Shown: piece by piece, positions 10,801 through 18,904 of the stretch
Numbering within the stretch: position 1 is the stretch's first letter
Layout of the letters: each line of letters begins with the position of its first letter
Source: Chrysochromulina tobinii
Lineage: Eukaryota > Haptophyta > Prymnesiales > Chrysochromulinaceae
Direction of reading: 5' to 3'
Assembly: GCA_001275005.1 (NCBI GenBank)
Contig: JWZX01003305.1
Span: 1-57,856 of the forward strand
Length of the DNA: 57,856 nucleotides
The notes under the pieces: generated by a model
The model's database searches: none
What the model was told of the DNA's origin: nothing
Seen by the model: only the letters and a program-made list of their open reading frames with translations
Translations under genes and position numbers: made by a program

Positions 10801-12317
10801 GCGCGCTCTCGGAGGGTTGACGCCTCCGCCTCGGCCGCCTTGGCCGCCGCGCGCGCCTCAGCAGCCGCCGCCTCCGCCGCCTCCGCCGCCTCGCGTGCCG
10901 CCTCAAGCTGCTTCGCGTGCTCGTGAGCACTTTGCTCGAGGCGCTCTTCCAAGTGCTCATCGGCCGCCTGTTCGGCCGCCAGTAGCGTGTGCTCCGCGCT
11001 CGCCACCTCGCGCCCGAGCAGCGCCGTCACCACCGCGCGCGCACTCTCGCCGAGTAAATTCTGCTCCTCTGCCATGGCGGCGCGCTGGGCGCAGTCCTTG
11101 AGCGCCTCCTTCATCGCCGCATATGTGCCTCCACCTAATTCTTCACGCGCTGCCGTAAGCTCCGCGCGAAGCTCGGCAACGTCCTCCTTACTCGTGCGTA
11201 GCTCGTCAAGCGCATGCGCGTGCGCCTCGCGTGTCTCACCGAGCGATGCGGCCGCGCAGCCGAGCTCATTGCGTGCTGCCGCCAACTCATCGGCGAGCTG
11301 CTCGCGCTCGAGCTCCAGCTCGTCGCGACGCTGCTTGAGGGCAAGAGCAGCCTCGGCGATCTTGGCTGCCTCCGCCTGCGCCTTCTCGAGGCGGGCGTGC
11401 GCCTCCTCTAGCTTGGCGTGCGCCTCGTGCGCCTCGGCGCAAGCTCCCTCGACCAGCGCCGCCGCCTCGTCCATCGCGCCGTGCTCGGTGTCTGCAAGCG
11501 CTGTCGTGAGCACCACGAGAGTGCAAGAGGCCTCCGCGGCATGCGCTGCCAACGCCTCCGCCGCGCGCGTGCGCTCGGCCTTGCGCGCCTCGAGCGCGTG
11601 GTTGATCGACGCCTCGAGCCTCACACGTTCAGCGTCCTTCGCCGCCAACGCCACGTCCAGACGGCTCACGTCTGCGGCGAGGACGCCCGCGACGGCGCGC
11701 TCGGCCTGCACGAGTTCAAGCGCTGCGGGCAGCTTGCCCGCCTCCAGGCTCACCTCGACGGGTGTCTTGTCCGCTCCATTGGGCTGTGTGAGCAGCGCCC
11801 GTGCGAGCGTCGCCCCGCCGCGCTCGTTGGCGTCCGCGAGCAGCACGCCGATCGCCTCCAGCGCGCCCGCGCGGGCAGCCTTGTGCAACGCGGCGTTGCC
11901 CGCCTGGTCGGTGGCAGTGGGAGCCGCGCCGAGCTGCAACAGCACACGCGCCGACGCCGCATGGTCCTTGTGCGCCGCCATCTGCAGCGGTGTCACGCCG
12001 TGCACATTGGGAGCGTCGGGGTTGGCGCCCTTGGCGCAGAGCAGCTGGATGCACCCGACGGCGTCGACGGCTGCGGCGGCAAACACGGGCGTTGCGCCGT
12101 TTTCCTTTGCGATCGTTACGTCGGCATCGTGCGTGAGTAGCAACTGCAGCACTGACGTGTGACCGCCAAGGGCCGCCAGCAGCAGCGCAGTCGAGCCGTC
12201 GGCACGCTTAGTGTTGACAGAGGCGCCCGCGCCAATGAGCAGCTGCAAGCGCTCGCTGTCGCCCGCCTCGGCCGCGCCCAGAAGCAGAGTCTCGTCGTTT
12301 ACCTCGGCCGTGGCCAT
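7845..12317 (-). CDS. Giant ankyrin / coiled-coil / PDZ / TPR scaffold protein
   Basis: I start at the ATG at 12317 (context AAAATGG), giving 1490 residues in one exon. Order: six or so ankyrin repeats (~10-210, e.g. DGSTALLLAALGGHTSVLQLLL), an Ala/Glu coiled coil (~220-890), a Gly/Ala segment reading VAGQVAGEVAGQVAKFG (~950-1010), PQVPRPQVPK-type Pro repeats (~1090-1170), a GEEE acidic run (~1195-1212), a PDZ domain (~1215-1310, with GDRIISIDG) and TPR repeats (~1375-1470, with YNNLAATLEKRG). Such a mix argues for a large cytoskeletal or membrane-associated scaffold. No membrane segment or signal peptide is visible. It is divergent from the next gene. Confidence 0.85.
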   Translation of the reverse strand: MATAEVNDETLLLGAAEAGDSERLQLLIGAGASVNTKRADGSTALLLAALGGHTSVLQLLLTHDADVTIAKENGATPVFAAAAVDAVGCIQLLCAKGANPDAPNVHGVTPLQMAAHKDHAASARVLLQLGAAPTATDQAGNAALHKAARAGALEAIGVLLADANERGGATLARALLTQPNGADKTPVEVSLEAGKLPAALELVQAERAVAGVLAADVSRLDVALAAKDAERVRLEASINHALEARKAERTRAAEALAAHAAEASCTLVVLTTALADTEHGAMDEAAALVEGACAEAHEAHAKLEEAHARLEKAQAEAAKIAEAALALKQRRDELELEREQLADELAAARNELGCAAASLGETREAHAHALDELRTSKEDVAELRAELTAAREELGGGTYAAMKEALKDCAQRAAMAEEQNLLGESARAVVTALLGREVASAEHTLLAAEQAADEHLEERLEQSAHEHAKQLEAAREAAEAAEAAAAEARAAAKAAEAEASTLRERAFAAEEAAKLAREQGLAAVGSAEAAMEKAYAAAATSDAANAAAALTAEQMAKLTAELEEASAKAAAGEAAAEEWRQRALAAEAAWQAGAGASDEISSAAAAAAREKGEAADKAKEEAMRWRTEAKAAAESWQQKAIATEAAREEAEAAMAEAKLRVQAAEAAEAEATLRATAAEAAAAEAAAAAAVAETKAEMNAAAEIKAVARASAAEMAAAQFEQRVWAAEAAATQAIKRAEAAEAAAAETALVAKKAAEASAIEAQVAARATAAAVAQEAAVAAADVAAADVAAADVAAAGATIGAAEDVAAQEVAAPAAAAQAAVAARVVAAPSMAVAQLEAQLEFADEARAAAEARAAAAEARAAAAEARAAAAEEAAAKGRATSNRMDDGKGVGFGWDGRGVQAPDGLQLHPIGLFDELEPTYSPDRRTHNALPEASAAAAVAPMRTYGGGGGAYGGSGSAGSMLSETDLAAVAGQVAGEVAGQVAKFGSAVLGPVGKSLVSGAVAGAAATAQTVIQTVEKFEDQISRRDRAADASSGSSLAASPHARADLDLAAQIAARTAELQAYRQSFRKPGASVLDDDEVIRLVAPPPQSPFSGDDASQSPSMPQVPRPQVPKPQVPKPQLTREYKSFEHGRQGPAQPQVPRPQVPKPQVPRPPVSMPHPSPMPHLFSGEAEAGAPGMAEPAEGEEEGEEEGEEEGEEEGERGERLVTLYKATQSQKVGIRFFSEEEARARGVTGLPTKGLRARAIVGAIVEMVVAEGPMADLVARGDRIISIDGVLIETPNQAAEVLRQSEGHVRIGVLPPLHAMDLSERHASLVDQGAAAFERGLRARMEANGPAAAPAPSAEPPAGGSFWAMDRGTTSIEGAYEDAYKRGMAAYKAQSYDEAEALFREALQLKQSLDPGDPQLGVVYNNLAATLEKRGLPREAEALYLTAIAICERRLPPNHPRIEHIRKKLAELRTTLCAFPGLAPPPAAPRGAFDDFVSE
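8701..8756 (-). repeat. CTCCTCGCC tandem repeat coding Gly-Glu-Glu
   Basis: A short minisatellite within the scaffold gene encodes the acidic GEEEGEEE run just before the PDZ domain. It is in frame and does not disturb the gene. Confidence 0.8.
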
Positions 12318-12556
12318 TTTTGGTTTCTGCACACGCACGCACGCGCGCGCCCGCCTGACACTCGCGCGCCCCGCCGCCGCCGCGCCGCGCTCGGGACGAA
12401 GCGAAACTTTTCAATCAAAATCGAGATGAGACTGGAGGATCGAGGCGAGGTACAACAAGAGATTTGAAGAGAAACATCAAAGGTGGCTCGGAAACGTTTG
12501 ATTGGACCTCATCAAAATTTCCCCGCGCCGCGGATAAGCACAGAGCGTGGTGCAAC
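12318..12556. promoter_or_regulatory. Divergent promoter region
   Basis: About 240 bp separate the minus-strand scaffold start (12317) from the plus-strand start (12557). A CT/GC-rich stretch is followed by an AT-richer one (12405-12500). A shared bidirectional promoter is inferred from spacing only. Confidence 0.4.
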
Positions 12557-13879
12557 ATGGAACACACATTTCCGTCGGCCACGGCACCTCTTGCAATAGT
12601 GCAGTGGACGCATACGCTAGTGATGAAGCCCATGCTGCTGCTTGCCCGCGAGCAGATTTTGCGTTCGTCGTTTGCGGAGCACCACGTCGTTTTGTCCTCG
12701 TGTGGCGACTCGGAACCATGTTCGACCCTGCTGCAGAAGGCCTGGCCGCTTGTTGACAACGTGACATGCACCAACGCAACCGATGTGGTGAATGCGTTGC
12801 CAGCATTTACGGAACTTCGATCCGTATTCAATCATAATTATGGTGGAGCGCCCGGGACGTTCAATCAGACTGGTTGGTGCCAACCGAACGAGAACCAAAA
12901 GAGGACTGGTTGCAAAACGCACCCGCTGGAAATTGGGGAGCGAGGATGGTGTTGGCACAGCTGTGACGCGCCGTATCTTCTCTGGTATCATCTTCTCGGC
13001 CGAACGCTTCACCATGTCCATTTCTTCTGGTTCCTGGAGTGGGATGTCGTGTGGACGGGCGACGTGACAACTGTCTTGTCAGCGTGGAGTGCCCTGCACG
13101 AACCCTTTCACATAGATAGGTCGAACCCGGTGGACGTAGCCAACCCCTCCAGACGTGTCCCTCCTGGTAGCGGCGATGACGTCTACGACGGCCGCCGGCT
13201 CTTTAACCATGATTTGCTCTGTCCCAACCCAAGTTGGGCTGTGCGCGCCTGGATTCATCGGAAAAAGCGCAACGTGTCGATCGTCAATCACACCTTTGTG
13301 CATCGCTGTGTTACAGAAGTCTATCGACTCACGCATCGCCTGCTCGGTGCCATGCTCGAGATGATGCAGCAGCCGCAGGCGGCTATGTTCTGCGAGATGC
13401 GTGCGAGTTCTGTCTGTGCCATGAACTCCTGGTGCACCATGAGATCGCTCTTTGATCGCGACCGCCTGCACCTGTTCTACACCGCAAAGCGACACCGCCA
13501 AGGACTGGTTGCAGATCTGGGCGCATCGGCCACAGCTCCGTCGGCCGCGGAGATAGCTTGGGCGCGAACTCGATGGGTAAACTCGTACAAGAACGACGGC
13601 GGCGTGCCAGATGCAGCACTGCAAAGGCTCGACCGCCCGATGCTCTACCACGCATACAAATGGACGGCCAACCGGTCGGCTTCGCTTCAAGTGCCGTCAT
13701 TTGCCCATCGGCTGCACCAGGTGACGACGCCTTTTGAGGAAGCTCTCCAGCAAGACCTCCGGTCGCCAAGTGTCTCATCGTCACAAACCATAAACACACG
13801 CCTTTCGGCAATGGGCACGTGGCGAGGGAGGGGACCCAAGCATAACAGAGCGAAGTTCACAACTTCTACTAGCTTGTAG
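12557..13879 (+). CDS. Glycosyltransferase-like protein (EWDV motif)
   Basis: The first ATG in the open frame is at 12557, giving 440 residues. The frame extends in-frame upstream without an ATG, so an upstream exon is possible. The segment FFWFLEWDVVWTGDV (~residues 155-170) resembles the WFxEYDVxxTG core of putative glycosyltransferases such as those called DUF3405. An acidic pair in that core would bind a metal and nucleotide sugar. Several N-glycosylation sequons (NVT, NQT, NVS, NRS) and many Cys fit a Golgi-lumen protein, but no signal anchor is visible from this start. Family assignment is tentative. Confidence 0.55.
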   Translation: MEHTFPSATAPLAIVQWTHTLVMKPMLLLAREQILRSSFAEHHVVLSSCGDSEPCSTLLQKAWPLVDNVTCTNATDVVNALPAFTELRSVFNHNYGGAPGTFNQTGWCQPNENQKRTGCKTHPLEIGERGWCWHSCDAPYLLWYHLLGRTLHHVHFFWFLEWDVVWTGDVTTVLSAWSALHEPFHIDRSNPVDVANPSRRVPPGSGDDVYDGRRLFNHDLLCPNPSWAVRAWIHRKKRNVSIVNHTFVHRCVTEVYRLTHRLLGAMLEMMQQPQAAMFCEMRASSVCAMNSWCTMRSLFDRDRLHLFYTAKRHRQGLVADLGASATAPSAAEIAWARTRWVNSYKNDGGVPDAALQRLDRPMLYHAYKWTANRSASLQVPSFAHRLHQVTTPFEEALQQDLRSPSVSSSQTINTRLSAMGTWRGRGPKHNRAKFTTSTSL

Positions 13880-14552
13880 CGTGTTTGACCCACGCTGATT
13901 ACTGTGTTGCGTGTAGGAGAGATACTAATGTCGGTTACTGTAAGGCGCGTAAGGCTGGGGTAACGCGGATTTTTACCGGGTCCGAGCTTCAGCTTGTCCT
14001 CGCGTCGCACGCGCCTCATCTGAGACGAGCAGCCTCGGCGTCCGTGAGGTCGACAGTGTTTCAAGCCCAGCATCTAGCATGCAGCGTTCCCGTGTTCGGA
14101 CTTCGGTTCGTGACAACACTAGTCTAGGTTCAAGTTAAATAGTTATCACTTACGACTTAGTCCGACTAGTAATTGATCGAATTTCACGGTACGGGTGTGG
14201 GCTGTGACCACTGACCTGTGTACCTGTACGGCAACCGCGCACGCGCGATTAACGCATCGTACACCTCGCGATGATTCGATTTCGAGCACGATATTGATTC
14301 GATGCGAGCGCATCGTAGACCATGTGATTCGTAAAACGTCACGTTAGCGATTAGGAACTTTTACAGATGATAACACGCGGAATTACGCGACCCGTGGCTT
14401 TGCTGTGCTGTAACGGAGCACGCGTTACTGACCAACACAAAGTCGACCCGAAGCGCACAGTGCACTGATCGTGTCCCGCTCACCACCATTCGGACGTGGC
14501 TTCTCTCGCTTCTTTCCAATTTTCCAGAGTGCGGCAGAAGCTGCGAGGATTC
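13880..14552. other. Convergent intergenic region, no gene seen
   Basis: It lies between two convergent genes. It is relatively AT-rich. CGAT-rich imperfect direct repeats (GATTCGAT and GCATCGTA motifs) occur at about 14250-14330. No ORF of note or RNA gene was recognised. Confidence 0.45.
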
Positions 14553-16643
14553 CTACTCACTGTCGTCTCCGAGGCTGAGGCTCGGGTTGATCAGATGCCG
14601 GTTCTTGAGGAAGCCAAAGCCCTCGAGCGCCTCGAGCGCTGCCGCCGAGACGGCGGCCGCATCTGACGCGGCGACTGAGAGCACTGCCGCTGCCTCGCCC
14701 CAGTTTGGCACGCCGAGCCTGGCTCGCCACGTCGCCGTATCTTCCTGCTGCTCAGACAGGATGCGACACGAGACGTCGTCGCCCGAGTCGCACATGGCCG
14801 TGAGCTCGGCCATGCCCGCCGCCTCGGACGCCGCCTCGGATAGCGCCATGGCCGCCCTGCACCACATCGACACGTCGAGCGACTGAAGCCATTCCGTTCG
14901 CTCCACCTGCGCGACCACTTGGGCGTCCAGCTTCGACGCCACCGAAGACACCGCCGAGATCTCCTCCGAGATCAAGAGGGCGGAGGAGCGTGCCAGGACC
15001 GCCGCCTCGGACATGGCCGAGAGCACCTCCTTCTCGCCCAGGGGATCGAAGTTGCGCCCCGCTAGCAGCTCGAGCCAGTACGGCGTCGTGCTCGCCATCG
15101 TGCTGGGTGTTGCCGTCGCTTGCAAGGGCTGCGACGAAGAGTCATCAATCGAAGCATTCGACTCGGGATGCTCAGCCGCCGCCGCCCGCTCCTGCGCTGC
15201 GCCCTCCTCAGCCGCCGCCCTCTCCTCAGCTGCCCTGGCCCGCTCCTCTGCCGCCTCGACCTGCATTTGGAGCGATGCAGCCGCCGCCGCCCGCTCCGCT
15301 GCCACCGCGCGCGCCTGTGCCGCCGCCATCTGTTCCTTTTGGAGCTCCTTTTGGATGAGAGACATCTGCTCCTTTTGAGCTCGGATTTGGGACATCTGCT
15401 CATTGTGGAGCACCTTGGTCACCGCGCGAGCCTCCTCCGCCGCGCGCACCTCGGCCGCGTTACGGGCCTTGTCCACCAACGCCTGTTGCCGATGCAACTG
15501 AACCGTCGCCGCGGACACCTCGGCTGTCGCGCGCGCCTGCGCCGCGGCCACTTGTTCCTTCAGGGACGCAGCGGCTGCCGCGCGCACCGCGGCAATCGCA
15601 CTCGCCTGCGCAGCCGCAACCTGCTTTTGGAGCAGCGCGCTGTGCTGAGCCGCCGCAACCTGCTTCTGAGAGAGCGTGCTGTATTGACCAGCGTTCGGGC
15701 CTGCCATCGGCGCCGAGATGAGCGCCGGGAGCCCTGATGAGTACTGCGCTGGCAACGCGCCGGCGTTTGTACGCGCGTAAGTCTGCGGCACGCCGCTCGC
15801 AGCGACGCGAGAGGCGAGGCCATGTGGAGCGGTGCCGGAGCCCCCCGTTGGTGCTGGGCGCGCCGGCGAGTACTGCGCTGCCGCACCGGTGTTTGCACGA
15901 GCGAAACTCTGCGGAATGCCGCTCGCAGTCACGCGAGAGGCGAGGCCGAGTCCAGAGCCTGCTGGCGGCGGGGTCTGAGCCGCCGCGCCGCCGTAAGCAG
16001 CGAGAGCCTGCTGCTGAGGAGCGGCAGCCGAGCGCCGTGCTGGCGCAGGGCGTGCTGGCGCAGGGCGTGCTGGCGCTGGGTACCGTGTTGGCGCTTGTGA
16101 AGCAGTGGGAGGCCACGCTCCGGCCGCCGGATTGGATCCCACTCTCTGTGGTGCGCTCGCGGAGACCCGAGATGCAAGACCGAGCTCGGCGCCTGCTGGC
16201 ATGCCGGCGCCAGGGTGCCGTGTCGTTGGCGGCGGAAGGTTGCGGAGAAGCGCCGGTCCCATCCACTGCTGCGGACGACTCGGCGGGTATGCCGGACCCT
16301 TCCATTGTTGCGGAGTCGGCACGGGCTGGTATGCCGGCCCCTTCCATTGCTGTGGACCCATCCAGTTCTGCTGCCAGTTCTGCTGGTGCTGGTATGGCGC
16401 ATTCCGAGTCTCGCCCGAGAGCTGACCCTTGCGCAAGGCAGGTTCAGGAGGCTGCATCGGCCGGCGCTTAGTGGCCGGCCATTCGTTGAACTGTGCCGCC
16501 AGCCGTGCCTCACGTCGAGAGTCCGCGCTTCCAAAAAGCGGGTGCGCAGTCGACACCGCCCGTACGCCTGCACCTGGGGCCAATGGTGGTTGCCGAGCCC
16601 CGCCGCGGAGTGCCAAGCAAGCGCCAAGGACGAGGAATGCCAT
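14553..16643 (-). CDS. Leadered Gln/Pro and Ala coiled-coil protein
   Basis: I choose the ATG at 16643 because it opens with a hydrophobic leader (MAFLVLGACLALRGGA), giving 696 residues. After the leader come QQWKGPAY/QQWMGPA repeats (~80-120) and three copies of an LASRVxASG motif (~155, 255, 300). A long Ala/Gln/Glu coiled coil (~330-520) follows, then an acidic Ala/Ser-rich C-terminus. The leader suggests entry to the ER or a secondary plastid. Low-complexity repeats suggest a structural or surface protein; I recognise no domain. It lies downstream of, and on the same strand as, the zeaxanthin-epoxidase-like gene. Confidence 0.65.
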   Translation of the reverse strand: MAFLVLGACLALRGGARQPPLAPGAGVRAVSTAHPLFGSADSRREARLAAQFNEWPATKRRPMQPPEPALRKGQLSGETRNAPYQHQQNWQQNWMGPQQWKGPAYQPVPTPQQWKGPAYPPSRPQQWMGPALLRNLPPPTTRHPGAGMPAGAELGLASRVSASAPQRVGSNPAAGAWPPTASQAPTRYPAPARPAPARPAPARRSAAAPQQQALAAYGGAAAQTPPPAGSGLGLASRVTASGIPQSFARANTGAAAQYSPARPAPTGGSGTAPHGLASRVAASGVPQTYARTNAGALPAQYSSGLPALISAPMAGPNAGQYSTLSQKQVAAAQHSALLQKQVAAAQASAIAAVRAAAAASLKEQVAAAQARATAEVSAATVQLHRQQALVDKARNAAEVRAAEEARAVTKVLHNEQMSQIRAQKEQMSLIQKELQKEQMAAAQARAVAAERAAAAASLQMQVEAAEERARAAEERAAAEEGAAQERAAAAEHPESNASIDDSSSQPLQATATPSTMASTTPYWLELLAGRNFDPLGEKEVLSAMSEAAVLARSSALLISEEISAVSSVASKLDAQVVAQVERTEWLQSLDVSMWCRAAMALSEAASEAAGMAELTAMCDSGDDVSCRILSEQQEDTATWRARLGVPNWGEAAAVLSVAASDAAAVSAAALEALEGFGFLKNRHLINPSLSLGDDSE

Positions 16644-17137
16644 GAACGGGGGAAGAAAAGGAAGGACGGACCTCGGTTCGGCAAAAAAGCTTCGCTCACA
16701 AACTTCGATTCTTCTAGAAGAGCTCACGCACGGAGCTGGTACCAGCTCGCGTTCACGTTCTCGTTCACGTAACTTTGCCTTCACAGCGAAGTCGAGCATG
16801 AGTCTCATGTCTGTATCTCCATGGTCTCCAACTCCATGGTCTGTCTCTCTGTCGATTCTTAAGGTTAGTCCGCTTGAGAAAGTTGAGCGGGACAGGGTGG
16901 CCACAGCGGTTCCGGTTGTCGCCTGGATACTTATGGAATCTGTACACTTTCTTGTATTGAAAACCCCCATATCATGTGGGATACCGTGTGCAATGTACAA
17001 GCGGCCTGGTGCGGGGCCACTGCAACCATCTGGGCCAGTGCGGGGGCGCGCGCGTGCGCCGCCCCGCCTCTCTCTCTCATGCGACACCCCATCGCGCATC
17101 GCCTCCACCCCAGAGCCGCCGCGCATTCCCCAGCCGC
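16644..17137. other. Intergenic spacer between two minus-strand genes
   Basis: The coiled-coil frame stays open upstream of its proposed start, but the extra codons are low complexity (REREREREL from a GA/CT tract near 16755) and look untranslated. This is likely 5' UTR and promoter plus the 3' end of the upstream gene. Confidence 0.4.
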
Positions 17138-18637
17138 TCACGCGGGCCGCGATGGCGGCTCCACGCTGCTCGGGCGTAACCGATCGAGGTAGGTGACGCG
17201 TTCCAAGGCGCGCCCGATGCCCTGGCTCGCTGCGACCTCGACACCCATGAGCACCTTCTCTGCCAGCGAGAGGCCCTCGACGCGCGTTTCGGCGAGAGGG
17301 CCCGGGAAATCGAAGAGGAACTCAAATTGGAGCGGGAAGGCCGCCGCCTGCAGGAAGCCTTGCCCCATGCGCGTCAGGATCGACTTGGGCTTGATGTTCT
17401 GAACACGCGGAGGCCATGCCGACACGAGCTTGAACGGGTGGTTGTACTGAAACAGGATCGCCGAGCTCGCGCGTGACATACCCTGCACAGCCGCTGCACG
17501 CACAACGCGGTTCTGGTTGTACCGCTTGAGAGCGAGCGGGATGGCGCTCGGCTGGTTGTCGACTCGCCCCAGCTCCCGCCCGAGGACGTACGCGTCTTCG
17601 ATCGCCATGCAGCCGCCCTGCCCGAGGTTGGGCATCATAGGATGCGCAGCGTCGCCGAGCAGGCACACGCGGTTCATCGCCCACGTCAGCTGCGGCGGCT
17701 GGTCGTACAAGTCGCGCTGCTCAACTTCGGCAAAGGGCGTTTCGTCAATGAGTTGGAAGACCTCCTCGGACCATCCCTCGAATTCGGTGCGAAGGAAGTC
17801 GAGCGCGCCTTCGCCCTTGCGGGCCGTTTCGGGCACGCCACCCGGAGGGATGTTCAGGAAGGCGTACCACTGAATGCGCCCGCCGCCCACGTCGACGCTC
17901 ACAAAGTACTTGCGACGCCCAAGAAAGACCTTGTATCCCACCTCAGCGATGTCGTGCGGCACGCAGTACGCGATGGCGGCGAAGCACGTGTAGCCTGACC
18001 ACGAGGGTGGCCCCTCATCCGGGTCGAATACCGAGCGTATCTTGGACTTGGTCCCATCGCTGCCGATGAGAAAGTCCGACTCGTGGCGCCGGCCATCGGA
18101 CAGCAGCGTAGTCACCGAGCCGTGCGGGCGCGAAGAGCCCTCGTCGCCCTCGTGCTGCTCGCAACCGACCACCTCGACTCCCGTGGTCACGCAGTCGGCC
18201 ACGCGCTTCAGCAGCAGCTCCTGCAGCACCGGCCGATCGATGACCACCGAAGGGTGCTGGCCGCGCTTCTCGGCGGGGCTCTTCAGGTCGAATGTGGCAA
18301 ACCATTCGTTAGACTTACCGTCCTTGAGCCCATTCTTTCGATCGCCGATGCAAGTGGCCGCCGCCAGAATATCTTTGAGCAAAACTGGGTCGATACGACC
18401 CACCGCGTCTAGCCCATTGGAGGCGATCTGAATAGGCCCACCAAATGGGCGATACTCACTCGTTCGCTCAAAGACCGCGACGTCAAAACCTTGCCTGCGG
18501 AGCGTGACGGCGGTGAACAGGCCGCCAATGCCACCGCCGGCGATGCAAACGGACGGCCTGACGGCGGTAGTTGCCGACGGAACTAATGCTGGTGTAGCCA
18601 CCAGCATGGCGAGTGCGGCCCCAGCGGCGGAGAGCAT
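17138..18637 (-). CDS. Zeaxanthin epoxidase-like FAD monooxygenase
   Basis: The 499-residue single-exon product begins with a hydrophobic leader (MLSAAGAALAMLVATPA), consistent with a signal/transit sequence. It shows the FAD Rossmann motif GGGIGG (34-39), the DG motif (GSDGTKSKIR, ~193) and the GD motif LLGDAAHPMMPNLGQGG (~330) followed by CMAIEDAYVL. MPNLGQGGCMAIED is close to plant zeaxanthin epoxidase. Those enzymes epoxidise xanthophylls in the plastid, in xanthophyll cycling and xanthophyll synthesis. The FHA domain of plant enzymes is absent. A related ring hydroxylase with other substrate is possible. It is divergent from the Tubby gene (267 bp between starts). Confidence 0.85.
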   Translation of the reverse strand: MLSAAGAALAMLVATPALVPSATTAVRPSVCIAGGGIGGLFTAVTLRRQGFDVAVFERTSEYRPFGGPIQIASNGLDAVGRIDPVLLKDILAAATCIGDRKNGLKDGKSNEWFATFDLKSPAEKRGQHPSVVIDRPVLQELLLKRVADCVTTGVEVVGCEQHEGDEGSSRPHGSVTTLLSDGRRHESDFLIGSDGTKSKIRSVFDPDEGPPSWSGYTCFAAIAYCVPHDIAEVGYKVFLGRRKYFVSVDVGGGRIQWYAFLNIPPGGVPETARKGEGALDFLRTEFEGWSEEVFQLIDETPFAEVEQRDLYDQPPQLTWAMNRVCLLGDAAHPMMPNLGQGGCMAIEDAYVLGRELGRVDNQPSAIPLALKRYNQNRVVRAAAVQGMSRASSAILFQYNHPFKLVSAWPPRVQNIKPKSILTRMGQGFLQAAAFPLQFEFLFDFPGPLAETRVEGLSLAEKVLMGVEVAASQGIGRALERVTYLDRLRPSSVEPPSRPA

Positions 18638-18904
18638 CTTGGTGTCCTATGGACGCCTTCTCGGTCACGCAGGGAGCAGAGAATGTCGGTGATGTCAATC
18701 TCGAATCTCGAATCCGAATGAAACCCAAAATAATTGAAAGCTGTCACCCACCCTTTGCAGTACATGTAAGATGGGAGTGCTTTCGTCCCGTGGCCAAGCA
18801 TGGCGAGCGAAGATCCTCCACAGTTCATGTGAATACGGCGCTCAGAACTCGATTGCTCAAACTCTGCTCGAACCGATCTGCACGCAAGCGCTGCGCCGTC
18901 CACA
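18638..18904. promoter_or_regulatory. Divergent promoter region
   Basis: This 267-bp segment separates the starts of the epoxidase-like gene (-) and the Tubby gene (+). No specific motif is convincing; the call rests on the head-to-head arrangement. Confidence 0.4.

Noticed and set aside
9182-12162. Long plus-strand ORFs (310-404 codons) opposite the scaffold gene
   Set aside because: They are Arg/Pro/Ala/Ser-rich shadows of GCC/GAG-rich coiled-coil codons read in other frames.
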